Below are positions 6,394 to 16,282 of a stretch of DNA of 48,971 nucleotides, one piece after another. The notes under the pieces are model-generated. The model made no database searches. It was given only the letters and a program-made list of their open reading frames with translations, and was not told the origin of the DNA. A program made the translations under genes and the position numbers. The DNA comes from Weissella confusa. Lineage in GTDB: Bacteria; Bacillota; Bacilli; Lactobacillales; Lactobacillaceae. Where the stretch lies: positions 1 to 48,971 of the forward strand of contig NZ_PVSN01000036.1 in the NCBI RefSeq assembly GCF_004766315.1, read 5' to 3'. Within the stretch, counting starts at the first letter, position 1, and every line of letters starts with the position of its first letter.

Positions 6394-8301
6394 ATGACAA
6401 TCGCAACACGTATTCCAGAACAGTTAGTCGAAGAAATTCGACAACGTGTTAATATCGTTGATGTCATTTCGCCATATGTACATCTGAAGAAACAGGGACG
6501 TAATCTGTTTGGGCTTTGCCCGTTCCACGATGAACGTACACCGTCTTTCTCAGTTAATGAAGATAAACAAATTTACCACTGCTTCTCTTGCGGTCGTGGT
6601 GGTAACGTCTTTAGCTTTATCATGGATATCGATAATGCAACTTTCCCACAAGCTGTGGCAAAGGTTGCCCCATTTGCGGGTGTTGACTTAGATGCATCTT
6701 ATACATCTGATGAAGCAACGGAAGTGGTTGATCCACAAATCAAGGCGCTGCGTGAGCTATACGCAGATGCGACAAAGTTGTACCACCACTTGCTTGTTAA
6801 TACTGAGGCAGGTGAGGGTGCCCTTGATTACCTACACGATCGAGGCTTGGATGATGGGACAATTGATGCATTTATGCTCGGGTTTGCACCTGAAAACGAT
6901 GTATTGATTAACTATTTCCAAGAACAACAAGTAGATTATCAATTACTACGATCATCAGAACTATTCATCGAATGGGATGATGGAACGTTGCACGATCGTT
7001 TTACGAATCGTGTCCTTTTCACGATTCGTGATAGTGCTGGGCACCCGATTGCGTTCTCTGGCCGTCGGCTGTCAAATGATGATTCGCAAGCAAAGTATAT
7101 GAATTCGCCGGAGAGTCCTTTATTTAACAAGTCGCAAGAGTTGTTTAATTTGGACCTTGCCAAGGGTGCGATTCGTAAGCAGAAGCACGCCGTTGTGTTT
7201 GAAGGCTTCATGGACGTTATTGCGGCGTTCCAAGCCGGTATTCAAAACGGTGTTGCCTCAATGGGAACATCTTTGACACCAGAACAAGTTCAAGTTTTGT
7301 CACGTATGGCTGACAATGTTTCGATCAGTTATGATTCTGACGCTGCTGGTCAAAAGGCGACGAAGCGAGCTTTGGACCTTGTTGCGCAAAATGGTCACAT
7401 CTCGGCTAATGTTATCCACATTCCGGATAACCAAGACCCGGATGAATTCTTGCGTTCGAATGATGTGAGTGCATTTCTAAATGTGTTGTCACACAACACT
7501 GAAGATCCCGTTGCATTTAACATTCGTTACTTGAAGACGGATCGTAACCTCAATAATCAAACAGAATTATTTGCTTATGTGAGTGATGTACTGGCAGTTA
7601 TTGCGACAGTCCCAGAACCAGTTATGCGCGAGACTTATTTGCGCGAAATTTCTGAGGAATTCAACATTGGGATGGAAGCCTTGCAAGATCAGCTTCGCCC
7701 ATTGTTGTTGCAACAACAGGCAAATCGTTCAAATCCAAGGTCGAACAATAATCGTCAATCAGGGTATCGCCGACCAGAACCAAATTATCCGGTCGCGCCA
7801 AATGGTGATTGGCAGGCAGATGCACCGGCACCTATTCCGGCGCCAACGCCACGTACAATTTCACGTGTAGAAAAAGCTGAACGCATGTTGTTGGCATGGA
7901 TGCTACGTGATAACGATGTTTGGCTACAGGTAACGGGTACGCCAGACTTTACGTTTGTTGACGTACCATATGAGACGCTATTAATGTTGGCTACCGGCTA
8001 CCGTGAGACACACGGTAATGAGCCGATTGTTGATATGGCAGGCCTCATGGACTTTGTTCAAAAGCCGGAATTGACCCGTATTTTGGCAACGCTCGATGAC
8101 TTTGATGACGAATTATTCGCTGATCGTAGTCAAGTTGGCATGTATATTCAATTTATTAGCCATGATGCACCATTATCTGATAGAATTAATAGGTTACAGC
8201 GTCAGATTAAAGAAGCTAATCAAATGCACAATGACGCGCTGGTTGCCCAACTTAGTGTTGAGTACATGGCCGCATTACGTGAACAACAGACCCACAAGTA
8301 A
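6394..8301 (+). CDS. dnaG: DNA primase DnaG
   Basis: Synthesises RNA primers for DNA replication. The 635-residue protein starts at the ATG at 6394 ([10 protein letters not shown]), preceded closely by a G-run; a GTG at 6391 is an alternative. Domains in order: CHC2 zinc ribbon with C42, H45, C63 and C66; DnaG core; Toprim domain with E270 in EGFMDVI and D314/D316 in YDSDAAG; and a C-terminal helicase-binding region after a proline- and asparagine-rich linker at about residues 450-490. All key residues are present and length is normal. It is followed by rpoD after 14 bases, the classical macromolecular synthesis operon order, here without rpsU in front. Confidence 0.97.
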   Translation: MTIATRIPEQLVEEIRQRVNIVDVISPYVHLKKQGRNLFGLCPFHDERTPSFSVNEDKQIYHCFSCGRGGNVFSFIMDIDNATFPQAVAKVAPFAGVDLDASYTSDEATEVVDPQIKALRELYADATKLYHHLLVNTEAGEGALDYLHDRGLDDGTIDAFMLGFAPENDVLINYFQEQQVDYQLLRSSELFIEWDDGTLHDRFTNRVLFTIRDSAGHPIAFSGRRLSNDDSQAKYMNSPESPLFNKSQELFNLDLAKGAIRKQKHAVVFEGFMDVIAAFQAGIQNGVASMGTSLTPEQVQVLSRMADNVSISYDSDAAGQKATKRALDLVAQNGHISANVIHIPDNQDPDEFLRSNDVSAFLNVLSHNTEDPVAFNIRYLKTDRNLNNQTELFAYVSDVLAVIATVPEPVMRETYLREISEEFNIGMEALQDQLRPLLLQQQANRSNPRSNNNRQSGYRRPEPNYPVAPNGDWQADAPAPIPAPTPRTISRVEKAERMLLAWMLRDNDVWLQVTGTPDFTFVDVPYETLLMLATGYRETHGNEPIVDMAGLMDFVQKPELTRILATLDDFDDELFADRSQVGMYIQFISHDAPLSDRINRLQRQIKEANQMHNDALVAQLSVEYMAALREQQTHK

Positions 8302-8315
8302 TTAAGGAGGCCGCT

Positions 8316-9449
8316 ATGGCAGAAAAGCAAGCACCAATTTCAGCAAAGTTCGATCAAGCTGAATTTGATAAGGCAGTTAAGAACATCATCAAGGAGTTCA
8401 AGGCCGACAAGGAAATTAAAGAAAATGCTCTCCAAGATGCTTTGGTAAAGCCAATGCGTTTGAACGCTGATCAAATCGATGAACTATACGAGAAGATTGA
8501 ATCAGCTGGTATCTCTGTCGTTGATGAAAACGGCGAGCCAACCGCACGTGCGCTTGAAAACAAGAAGACCAAGTTGTCAGAAAAGGAATTGAAGCAAGCT
8601 GCTGATGCACCTACTGGCATGAAGATTAATGACCCTGTTCGTATGTACCTAAAGGAAATCGGACGTGTGTCATTGTTGACTGGTGATGAAGAAGTTGCTT
8701 TGGCCGAGCGTATTGAGCAAGGTGATGAAACTGCTAAGCAAGAATTGGCTGAAGCTAACTTGCGTTTGGTTGTTTCTATCGCTAAGCGTTACGTTGGTCG
8801 TGGTATGCAATTCTTGGACTTGATTCAAGAAGGAAACATGGGATTGATGAAGGCTGTTGAGAAGTTTGATTACCGCAAGGGATTCAAGTTCTCAACTTAT
8901 GCAACTTGGTGGATTCGTCAAGCGATTACTCGTGCAATCGCCGACCAAGCTCGTACAATCCGTATTCCTGTGCACATGGTTGAAACGATCAACAAGTTGA
9001 TTCGTATTCAACGTAACTTGTTGCAAGATTTGGGTCGCGAACCTACGCCTGAAGAAATCGGTGCCGAAATGGACATCGTGACTGACAAGGTCCGTGATAT
9101 TTTGAAGATTGCACAAGAGCCAGTTTCATTGGAAACACCAATTGGTGAAGAGGATGATTCACACTTGGGAGACTTCATTGAAGATAATGAAGCTATTTCA
9201 CCTGCTGATTCAGCTGCTTACCAAATGCTTAAGGAACAATTGGAATCAGTTTTGGACACGTTGACTGACCGTGAAGAGAACGTTTTGCGTTTGCGTTTCG
9301 GTTTGGAAGATGGTCGTACGCGTACTTTGGAAGAAGTTGGTAAGGTATTTGGGGTTACTCGTGAGCGTATCCGTCAAATCGAAGCCAAGGCACTTCGTAA
9401 GTTGCGCCACCCATCACGTTCAAAGCAATTGCGTGATTTCTTGGATTAA
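8316..9449 (+). CDS. rpoD: RNA polymerase primary sigma factor (sigma A, RpoD)
   Basis: The housekeeping sigma factor that directs RNA polymerase to TTGACA/TATAAT promoters. The 377-residue protein has an N-terminal region 1.1-like acidic part, region 1.2 ([12 protein letters not shown]), region 2 with the melting segment [14 protein letters not shown], region 3 and region 4 with the -35-binding helix [19 protein letters not shown] strong AAGGAGG lies eight bases before the ATG. Codon use is strongly biased, as for a highly expressed gene. It is the last gene of the dnaG operon and ends at a strong terminator. Confidence 0.97.
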   Translation: MAEKQAPISAKFDQAEFDKAVKNIIKEFKADKEIKENALQDALVKPMRLNADQIDELYEKIESAGISVVDENGEPTARALENKKTKLSEKELKQAADAPTGMKINDPVRMYLKEIGRVSLLTGDEEVALAERIEQGDETAKQELAEANLRLVVSIAKRYVGRGMQFLDLIQEGNMGLMKAVEKFDYRKGFKFSTYATWWIRQAITRAIADQARTIRIPVHMVETINKLIRIQRNLLQDLGREPTPEEIGAEMDIVTDKVRDILKIAQEPVSLETPIGEEDDSHLGDFIEDNEAISPADSAAYQMLKEQLESVLDTLTDREENVLRLRFGLEDGRTRTLEEVGKVFGVTRERIRQIEAKALRKLRHPSRSKQLRDFLD

Positions 9450-9463
9450 TTAAGGCGAAATGA

Positions 9464-9500
9464 AAAGGGCGAGGGCATTGCACCTCGCCCTTTCTTTTTT
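9464..9500 (+). terminator. Terminator after rpoD
   Basis: AAAGGGCGAGG (9464-9474) pairs perfectly with CCTCGCCCTTT (9483-9493) around an eight-base loop, followed by a T-run. Confidence 0.92.
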
Positions 9501-9520
9501 GTCAGAGCATGGAGCAGACA

Positions 9521-10489
9521 ATGAAAAAAATACTCTTTGGATTGGCGACGTTGATATTAACGTTCACGGTCATGCATGGTGTTTTCGCAGATGATAATCC
9601 GCCATACACGGTGACGCCAGCAATTCCCAAAACGCAATTAGATAGTCAAAATAAGAATTACCTTGATTTGTTGCTTAACCCAAACCAGGTCGAATCGGTT
9701 TCATTTGATATTAAGAACAATTCAAATGACGCGTTGTCTTTGAACGTCGAGACTGGTTCAGCGTCAACTTCACCATTGGGACAGGTGCTGTATAACGACA
9801 AGAACGTCATCGGCAATGTTGGGCCACAAATGGAAAACCTGATTCATTTAGACCAACAAACGATTCAAGTGGCGCCAAAGGCAGACGCAAAAGTAACAGG
9901 TACCATTTCGATGCCGAATACGCCGGTTGACGGGATTATTGCAGGTGGTGTGACTTTCTCGTTGCCGGCTTCGAAAAACGCAGATGCTGTTGAAACAACG
10001 GTCGCTGTGTTGGCACGAAACACACGTAATCTCCCGGCGACGACAGCTGAACTTCACGCGGTTTCATACGAAAAGGTCAACAAGCAAACTGGTTTTGCAG
10101 TCGCAGTCGCCAATACTTCAGGATCGTTTATCAACGGCGCAACGTTTACGACAAAAATTATCAATGTGGCAACAAAGAAGACGGTGATAGAAGAGACGCG
10201 ACGTAATGCGCAGCTAGCGCCTAACTCGACAATGACATATTGGGTTAAAAATAATGTTAAAAACTTGCCTGGTGGTAAATATCGTGTTCAGGTGGTCGCA
10301 AATTGGAGCGGTATGAACCAAACTTGGCAAAAGCAAATCAACTTACCTAAAACAACTGCACCAGTAACACAAGAGCCCCAAAAGGTGCCGTTTATGGAAG
10401 CGTTACTGTACGCGTTTAGTTTGTTGGCTATCGCGGCGATTGTTTTAGCCGTCATGTGGTTTAAAAACATGCGATTCTTAGTTAAATAA
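9521..10489 (+). CDS. WxL-interacting-type surface protein (DUF916 and DUF3324)
   Basis: A 322-residue exported protein. The ATG at 9521 is chosen because GGAG lies six bases upstream, better than the ATG at 9509. It has a signal peptide (cleavage after FADD-like VFA, about residue 24), a DUF916 domain (about residues 30-150, beginning YTVTPAIPKTQ), a DUF3324 domain (about 155-280) and a C-terminal membrane helix with a basic tail (about 293-322). This is the layout of proteins that hold WxL-domain surface proteins, which bind peptidoglycan and host ligands. No WxL protein or further csc-cluster gene lies nearby. It is followed after about 110 bases by a degenerate paralogue. Confidence 0.85.
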   Translation: MKKILFGLATLILTFTVMHGVFADDNPPYTVTPAIPKTQLDSQNKNYLDLLLNPNQVESVSFDIKNNSNDALSLNVETGSASTSPLGQVLYNDKNVIGNVGPQMENLIHLDQQTIQVAPKADAKVTGTISMPNTPVDGIIAGGVTFSLPASKNADAVETTVAVLARNTRNLPATTAELHAVSYEKVNKQTGFAVAVANTSGSFINGATFTTKIINVATKKTVIEETRRNAQLAPNSTMTYWVKNNVKNLPGGKYRVQVVANWSGMNQTWQKQINLPKTTAPVTQEPQKVPFMEALLYAFSLLAIAAIVLAVMWFKNMRFLVK

Positions 10490-10602
10490 GACATCTTTAT
10501 TCAAAACTATACGGTAAGATATTCCTACTAAAGCGTAGTTACGTGCATTTTACAGGAAAAATTATTATAATAAGTGAAAATAGGGGTTATATTGGTTATG
10601 AA

Positions 10603-11499
10603 TTGCGACATGCAGTTTATGCGGTCGGGTTAGCGCTCGCTTTGATTGGCGTATCAAAGCCGGTTTCAGCTGACACGTTACCCGCATATGATATTACAGC
10701 GGATATTCCAGCGTCTCAAATCGACAAGAATAACTTGTCATCAATTGATTTGAAATTGGCGCCTGGTCAAAAAGAACAAGTGACGTTCTATATCAAGAAT
10801 AACACCGATTCAGAAATGACCTTGCGTCTGACTGGTGGTACGGCAATGACGCGTGATAACGGTAAGGTTAATTACGTTACGGGTAGCCAAAATGTGACAG
10901 GACAACTAGTGGGTGGTGTCTCATTTGTACGATCAACGACATCAAATACGGCATCTGAGATTCCGGTTATCCTACAAAACGACACAACGCCAGTTAAGCC
11001 AGTTCTAAAAGTAGGCAAGGCAAGTCTAAGTGATTTGTCGTCTGATCGTGTATTAGGCGTGACGTTGAGCAATAAGGCGAACACGTTGGTTAAGGATGCA
11101 ACTGTTACAACGAGCGTGACAGATAAGAATGATAAGGTGGTTTACGAAAAAGACGGTAATGTTGATATCGCGCCACAATCAAGTTTTACATTCGACATTA
11201 AGAAGAACATTAAGTCAATTAAGGTTGGCACATACAAGGTTCATGTTACTGTCGCCTCAGGTGATGTTAAAACAACCGAAACACGCACGTTAAAGGTCAC
11301 TGCCGCACAAGTTGCGCAATTGGCCGGCCAACAAGTTAGTGCAGCTGATGATTGGAAGAATCCAGCCAATTGGTGGAAGCTACTGATCTGGCCAATCGTC
11401 GTCTTTGTGGTTGTGTTCTTGGCAGGTCGTTACCTATTGCCAAAGCGCCGTCGCAAGCACAATGGACCGCGTGAAGATTTGAAGCGTAAGGATGATTAA
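10603..11499 (+). CDS. Second DUF916/DUF3324 surface protein, shortened and with a damaged start
   Basis: A paralogue of the preceding gene with signal peptide (ending PVSA, then DTLPAYDIT), a DUF916 start, a DUF3324 domain, a C-terminal membrane helix and a very basic tail. Compared with the neighbour, about 50 residues are missing inside DUF916: the text goes from NVTG directly to QLVGGVSF. No in-frame ATG precedes the signal peptide. An ATG at 10598 with AGGGG upstream runs into a stop after ten codons, and one extra base after it would restore MN-LRHAVYAVGL. Translation may use the TTG at 10603 or a GTG at 10543, or the gene may be dead. The reading frame is otherwise open, so I list it as coding with doubt. 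Confidence 0.6.
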   Translation: MRHAVYAVGLALALIGVSKPVSADTLPAYDITADIPASQIDKNNLSSIDLKLAPGQKEQVTFYIKNNTDSEMTLRLTGGTAMTRDNGKVNYVTGSQNVTGQLVGGVSFVRSTTSNTASEIPVILQNDTTPVKPVLKVGKASLSDLSSDRVLGVTLSNKANTLVKDATVTTSVTDKNDKVVYEKDGNVDIAPQSSFTFDIKKNIKSIKVGTYKVHVTVASGDVKTTETRTLKVTAAQVAQLAGQQVSAADDWKNPANWWKLLIWPIVVFVVVFLAGRYLLPKRRRKHNGPREDLKRKDD

Positions 11500-11510
11500 T
11501 AGATTATCTA

Positions 11511-11543
11511 AAAAGGGATTAGTCACTGGCTAATCCCTTTTTT
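11511..11543 (+). terminator. Terminator after the DUF916 pair
   Basis: AAAAGGGATTAG (11511-11522) pairs perfectly with CTAATCCCTTTT (11530-11541), loop of seven, T-run. Confidence 0.9.
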
Positions 11544-11545
11544 AT

Positions 11546-11561
11546 TTCACAAGCTTGTGAA
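11546..11561. repeat. 16-base perfect palindrome
   Basis: TTCACAAGCTTGTGAA is fully self-complementary. It lies just after the terminator and about 95 bases upstream of the next promoter. It may be an operator; no regulator is assigned. Confidence 0.5.
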
Positions 11562-11655
11562 GAAAAATCAACAACATAATATTCAGAATGGCTATAAATA
11601 GGCTTTTTAAATCTACAAAAACACATTTTTTCACAAAATAGATTGCTCAAAATGC

Positions 11656-11683
11656 TTGCATTACATCTTTAAAGGCTTACAAT
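11656..11683 (+). promoter_or_regulatory. Promoter of the YdcZ-type transporter
   Basis: TTGCAT (11656-11661) and TACAAT (11678-11683) with 16 bases between. The transcript leader before the GTG start is about 40 bases. Confidence 0.5.
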
Positions 11684-11729
11684 AATAAAGCATTCATTAA
11701 TAACGATTTTATTTTTTAGGAGAAGAACA

Positions 11730-12683
11730 GTGAATTTTGTATTTCTAGGTTTGTCATTGTTTGCTGGTTTCATGCTTGCGAACCAAAACCCAATTAACGC
11801 TGATATGAAGAAGGTGGTGGGCTCACCATTTATCTCAGCAGCAATCTCATTTTTGGTTGGTTCTGTCTTTTTGGCAATTGTTAGTGCCGTTAAGTCACAT
11901 CAAGTATTTCCAACAATGACTTTCATTCAATCAAATCCAGCATGGATTTGGTTGGGTGGTGTGCTGGGTGCCATTTATTTGACATCAAACGTTTTGCTAT
12001 TCCCACGCTTGGGCGCAATCCAAACAGTTGTTTTGCCAATCCTTGGTCAAATTTTGATGGGTACGCTTATTGATACATTTGGCTGGTTTGGATCACAACC
12101 AATTCCTTTGACGGCGCTACGTGTTATCGGTGTGATTGTTTTGATTGCTGGTGTGGTCGTCGCGGTTGTTTTGCCAAACGTCTTGAACAAGGATGTTGAA
12201 GCAATGGATAAGGCGATCCAAGCTAAGGAAACACACACTGAATTGCTAGGTTGGCGTGTATGGGCTATTATTGCTGGTGCATTCTCAGCTATGCAACAAG
12301 CCATCAACGGTCGCTTGGGTGCCTTGCTACATGCACCTGCCCAAGGATCATTCATTTCATTCTTTGTTGGCTTTATTTTGATCACGATTGTTGCATTGAT
12401 TGTGGACAAGCGTTTGCCAAAGATGTCAGAATTGAAGCAAGCTAAGAGCTGGAACTGGCTCGGCGGTATTCTTGGTGGTTTGTTCGTCTTTGCCAGCGTT
12501 TTGTCAGTACCTCAAATTGGTGCGGGATTGACGATTACGATGGGATTGATTGGTCAAATCGTTGGATCTATGTTGGTTCAACAATTCGGCTGGTGGCGTT
12601 CAGCTAAGATTAGCGTGTCACGTATTCAAATCTTGGGAGTTGTTGTGATGGCCGCTGGTGTGGTCTTCATCAAGTTCCTATAA
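11730..12683 (+). CDS. DMT-superfamily transporter, tandem YdcZ/DUF606 domains
   Basis: A 317-residue inner-membrane protein with ten membrane segments, made of two similar halves. Each half has the YdcZ pattern: a start like LAGFMLANQNPINADM or FSAMQQAINGRLG, then FISAAISFLVGS or SFISFFVGFI, then LGGVLGAIYLTS or LGGILGGLFVFAS, and a final VIGVIVLIAGVV or ILGVVVMAAGVV helix. Single-domain YdcZ proteins are about 150 residues, so this is the fused form. The start is the GTG at 11730 with AGGAGA upstream. It stands alone between its own promoter and terminator. The substrate is not known. Confidence 0.85.
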   Translation: MNFVFLGLSLFAGFMLANQNPINADMKKVVGSPFISAAISFLVGSVFLAIVSAVKSHQVFPTMTFIQSNPAWIWLGGVLGAIYLTSNVLLFPRLGAIQTVVLPILGQILMGTLIDTFGWFGSQPIPLTALRVIGVIVLIAGVVVAVVLPNVLNKDVEAMDKAIQAKETHTELLGWRVWAIIAGAFSAMQQAINGRLGALLHAPAQGSFISFFVGFILITIVALIVDKRLPKMSELKQAKSWNWLGGILGGLFVFASVLSVPQIGAGLTITMGLIGQIVGSMLVQQFGWWRSAKISVSRIQILGVVVMAAGVVFIKFL

Positions 12684-12696
12684 TCAAAACATTTTT

Positions 12697-12729
12697 AACC
12701 AGAGCCACATTGTCGGTTCTGGTTTTTTG
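12697..12729 (+). terminator. Terminator after the YdcZ-type transporter
   Basis: AACCAGAGCC (12697-12706) pairs with 12715-12724 with one imperfect pair, followed by six T. Confidence 0.8.
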
Positions 12730-12743
12730 TTTACAAATCAGCA

Positions 12744-12772
12744 GTGACGAGGCGGACAGAGTTTGATACACT
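12744..12772 (+). promoter_or_regulatory. Extended -10 promoter of the MFS pseudogene
   Basis: GTGACG at 12744-12749, 17 bases, then TACACT at 12767-12772 preceded by TGA, an extended -10 motif. Confidence 0.45.
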
Positions 12773-12804
12773 AAGCACATTATGTTTTTCAGAGAGGGGT
12801 AACT

Positions 12805-14024
12805 ATGCAAGAAAGAGAATCAAAATTAGAGAAGTTTAGTTTTCCATTACTTGCTTCAAATTTTGCATCAGTTTTTGGTGATGGTGTTTACCGATTTGGT
12901 TTGAATTGGTTCTTGGTTTCAAGTTACGGTAATGCACAAGTATTGGGATGGTTGAGCGGATTTGGGTTCCTGGTTTATCTATTGAATGATGTGTATGTCG
13001 GATCAGTATTGGACCGGTTTAATCGTAAATGGGTATTGCTGGGTGCCAATTTATTCGGAGCGATTGGGACGTTGACATTGTCGATGGTGATTAATCCCGA
13101 CCATCCGCAGCTGTGGTTGTTGTTTGCGTTGACGTTTATCTTAAATGTCGACGTCTCATTCGCGTATCCGGCCGCTCGTGCGATTTTGCCAGACGTTATT
13201 AAGACAAGTGCTTTAGCCCGATTTAACGCTTGGGCATCCGCTGCTTTCTCAACTGGGCAAGCCTTCGGACCGCTAGTTGGTGGACTGCTATTGCACTTGA
13301 AGTGAATTGACCTACAGTCATTTCTACAAATCTTTGGTGTGATGTTGTTAATTACAGTCGGATTGAACCTAGCCATTAAGTATCAACCAACGCCAAAACA
13401 CGAAAGCATCCAGTCAGAATCGTTTTGGCAAAGCTTGATTGGCGGTTATCGTTATGTCGTCTCTCAGCCACGGTTGTTCGAGTCGATGTTGCTAACGATG
13501 TGGAGTAACTTCTTTTTTGAGGGCTTTATCATCGCGATGCCATTCTTGATTCAACACAGTTATCACGGAACTGCGACTGATTATTCGACTGCTTTAACGC
13601 TGGCTGCGGTAGCCGGAATCGTAGCTGGTTTACTATTCGCCCGCTTGCCACATCTAAATTCATTGAAAACGCTATACTGGGACTTTTACGTGTTGGGCGT
13701 TGCATTCATATTAGGCACGTTTGTTCAAACGTTGTGGGTATTCATCGTGCTAGTCATCTTAAACGGCTTTGCGCGTGCGTCATTTGTTATTAAGATCAAT
13801 ACAGTGCGGCAACAAGATAGTGCCCCAGAATACTTGGGACGTGTTTTCGGTATTTCATTTTTTGCGACGGATTTATTCGCGCCAATTATCACAATTGCAT
13901 TTGGGTATGGTGTTTCCGAATGGGGGAGTGGACCGTGTTTCTCCTAGGTGCGATGATGTTAGCCGGCATGTTTGTTATTAAGGCCATTAGTCGTAAACAC
14001 GCTTTGAAGCTGGCACAATCATAG
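12805..14024 (+). pseudogene. MFS transporter, broken by a stop codon and a frameshift
   Basis: The frame opens at the ATG at 12805 after GAGAGGGG and encodes a typical major-facilitator protein of about 405 residues, including the motif DVYVGSVLDRFNRKWVLL between segments 2 and 3. A TGA at 13303-13305 interrupts it in the same frame (HLK, stop, IDLQSFLQIF). It then continues to 13947, where a second lesion near 13931-13933 shifts the frame. Skipping one base restores TVFLLGAMMLAGMFVIK up to a TAG at 14022-14024. With two independent lesions this is a true pseudogene. The parent would be a drug-type or nutrient exporter of unknown substrate. Confidence 0.88.
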
Positions 14025-14035
14025 CCTCATAAAGT

Positions 14036-14062
14036 AAAAGGGCAGTAATGCCTTTTTATTTT
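14036..14062 (+). terminator. Terminator after the MFS pseudogene
   Basis: AAAAGGGCA and TGCCTTTT form a short stem around GTAA, followed by a T-rich run. Confidence 0.65.
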
Positions 14063-14111
14063 GCAGACTTAATTAAATGAATGCTCGCTTAGTTATGATG
14101 AAAAGTTGGAA

Positions 14112-14146
14112 TTGCCGGTCAGCAGCCGGCAAAGTCGTGGTACACT
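14112..14146 (+). promoter_or_regulatory. Dyad and extended -10 promoter of the PhoP/PhoR-like system
   Basis: TTGCCGG (14112-14118) and CCGGCAA (14126-14132) are perfect arms around seven bases. TACACT at 14141-14146, preceded by TGG, is an extended -10. The -35 position falls inside the dyad, so a protein bound there would affect initiation. Regulator unknown. Confidence 0.45.
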
Positions 14147-14177
14147 AGAAGTAATATTAAACACAGGAGTTACCGTG

Positions 14178-14888
14178 ATGACGACAGTTTTAGTTGTTGA
14201 TGATGAACCTTCTTTGGTGACATTGCTGACATACAATCTGAAAAAATCAGGTTTTGATGTTGTCAGTGCGACCGATGGTCCAAGTGCCATTGCAACACTG
14301 GCTGAACAACCAATTGATATTATGCTGTTGGATGTGATGCTGCCGGGCAAAAGTGGTGTTGAAGTCACTCGCGAATTACGCGCCGAAAAGAACCGTATTC
14401 CCATTATCATGTTGACTGCTTTGGATGAGGAAGTTGACAAAATTTTAGGGTTGGAAATTGGTGCTGATGATTACGTGACGAAACCATTTAGTCCGCGTGA
14501 AGTGATTGCGCGTGTACGAGCCGTGTTACGTCGCTTTGACGTGACGACACCCGAGAGTAAAAACGAGAATAAGACGAAGCAATTCGGCAATATTATGATC
14601 GACTTTGACAAGATGGTTGTGCAACGTGACGGTGAGATTATTAAACTGACCCCGAAGGAATATGAATTGTTAGCTTATATGGCTGAACGTGAAGGACGTG
14701 TTTTGAGTCGTGAAACGATTCTGCACGGTGTTTGGGGCTATGAGTATACTGGTCCAGATACGCGAATGGTTGACATACACCTTTCACACTTGCGCGATAA
14801 GATTGAGAATGATCCGAAGCACCCTGTCCATCTGAAGACGGTTCGTGGTTTTGGCTACCGTTTCGACAATCAACCGACAGCTGAATAA
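14178..14888 (+). CDS. OmpR/PhoB-family response regulator (PhoP-like)
   Basis: A 236-residue DNA-binding regulator. The ATG at 14178 has CAGGAG eight bases upstream. The receiver domain has the acidic pair in VVDDEPS, phospho-acceptor D52 in LLDVMLPG, T80-region IIMLTA and the conserved lysine in YVTKPFSP. The C-terminal winged helix (about residues 140-232) carries LTPKEYELLAYMAER and DTRMVDIHLSHLRDKIE. It is followed by its sensor kinase 11 bases later with a strong ribosome site. The kinase type with a PAS domain suggests a PhoP/PhoR-like phosphate or cell-wall system, but no phosphate genes are adjacent. Confidence 0.93.
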   Translation: MTTVLVVDDEPSLVTLLTYNLKKSGFDVVSATDGPSAIATLAEQPIDIMLLDVMLPGKSGVEVTRELRAEKNRIPIIMLTALDEEVDKILGLEIGADDYVTKPFSPREVIARVRAVLRRFDVTTPESKNENKTKQFGNIMIDFDKMVVQRDGEIIKLTPKEYELLAYMAEREGRVLSRETILHGVWGYEYTGPDTRMVDIHLSHLRDKIENDPKHPVHLKTVRGFGYRFDNQPTAE

Positions 14889-14899
14889 GGAGGACATAC

Positions 14900-16270
14900 A
14901 TGCAATCAGAGTTAATGCATAACGCGAAACGTTTTGTCGTTTTCTGGGCCTTGTTCTTCGTACTCATCTGGGGACTTTTCCTGGTAGCTGCGTTAACAGG
15001 TGATGAAACGCGAATGCCAAAAGCGCATTTGTTATTGTTGTTGTCGATGATTTTGGCTGGCGTTGCGACATTGGTGTTGGACTTGCAACAACAACGTCGT
15101 GATCAACACATGGCGATTTTTATTGATAAATTGCGGGATTTACAAACAGATAATACGCGCGCGGGGCACATCTTGATGCGTCCGGACGATTCATTAGCAC
15201 CGTTGGCTGAAGCGATTAATGATGTGCAACGATTAAATCGTAACCGCATTAAATTGCTACAACAACAAGGAAGTACATTGGCTGCTCTGATGGCTAACAT
15301 GCCACTTGGCGCCTTGCGTATTACACCTGAACGAACGATTATTCAGACTAATCCACAAGCGCAAACATTACTGGGTTTGACGCAGAACGTTGTGGGACGA
15401 CAGTATGATGATGTTATTAAAAATCACCGCCTATTATCGTTGTTCGAACAATCATTAAAACGACAAACGCATGTTCGTGAGCTGGTGAAGTTGGATGCCC
15501 ACATCGTCGACGTTTCGTTGGTTTACTATGAAACACGCGAACGTCACCACGAATTATTGGTTTTGCTTTACGATATGACTGAGGTTACGCAGATGCAGGA
15601 TATGCAAAGTGCCTTTATCGCAAATGCTTCACATGAATTGCGTACACCGTTAACGGCCATTGCCGGCTTTACGGAAACGTTGCTGGGCGGTGCACAGGAC
15701 GATCCAGACGCACGTCAGGAGTTCTTGACCATTATCCAATCGGAAACGAACCGTTTATTGGAGTTGACGGAAGATATTTTGACAATTGCTAAGGTGCCTG
15801 AACGCCAGGAAAATGCAACGCCAATCAAATTGTCTGATATGGTTAATGACATCTTTAAGTCACAAGCCGAGAGTGCCGAAAAGCAACACTTAACGCTGCA
15901 GAATGAGGTTGCACCATCCTTTACGGTGACGCAAGACGCAACCGTGCTTCGCCAAATTCTGACGAACTTGATTGTTAACGCTGTTAAGTACAATCGTCAG
16001 GATGGATTGGTTAAAGTGTCCGCCATGGTCACGGCTTCTGAATTTGTGGTTGCCGTTAAGGATACTGGCCTCGGAATTCCAAGTGAGCAGCAAAATCGCA
16101 TTTTCGAACGCTTTTATCGAATTGATAAGTCACGTAATCAAGCAATCCCTGGTACCGGTCTTGGTCTTGCCATTGTCAATGACTTAGTTAACCAAGCTAA
16201 GGGAACAATTGATTTGGATAGCCAGGTTGGTGTTGGGACAACCATTACAGTGACACTGCCCCTACAATAA
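14900..16270 (+). CDS. Membrane sensor histidine kinase (PhoR-like, with PAS domain)
   Basis: A 456-residue kinase. Two membrane segments (about residues 10-32 and 42-62) enclose only about ten outer residues, so it probably does not sense an external ligand directly. A cytoplasmic linker and a PAS domain (about 125-225) follow, then the HisKA domain with phospho-acceptor H245 in NASHELRTPLT, and a HATPase_c domain with N-box NLIVNAVKY, G1 DTGLGIP, F-box FERFYR and G2 GTGLGLAIV. All catalytic boxes are present. It phosphorylates the regulator encoded just upstream. The short outer loop is typical for PhoR-type kinases that sense through membrane partners. Confidence 0.92.
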   Translation: MQSELMHNAKRFVVFWALFFVLIWGLFLVAALTGDETRMPKAHLLLLLSMILAGVATLVLDLQQQRRDQHMAIFIDKLRDLQTDNTRAGHILMRPDDSLAPLAEAINDVQRLNRNRIKLLQQQGSTLAALMANMPLGALRITPERTIIQTNPQAQTLLGLTQNVVGRQYDDVIKNHRLLSLFEQSLKRQTHVRELVKLDAHIVDVSLVYYETRERHHELLVLLYDMTEVTQMQDMQSAFIANASHELRTPLTAIAGFTETLLGGAQDDPDARQEFLTIIQSETNRLLELTEDILTIAKVPERQENATPIKLSDMVNDIFKSQAESAEKQHLTLQNEVAPSFTVTQDATVLRQILTNLIVNAVKYNRQDGLVKVSAMVTASEFVVAVKDTGLGIPSEQQNRIFERFYRIDKSRNQAIPGTGLGLAIVNDLVNQAKGTIDLDSQVGVGTTITVTLPLQ

Positions 16271-16282
16271 GTTATATTTAAA

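Noticed and set aside
13303-13305. TGA read as selenocysteine or stop read-through
   Set aside because: The position is not a redox site, no SECIS-like element is seen, and a second lesion follows.
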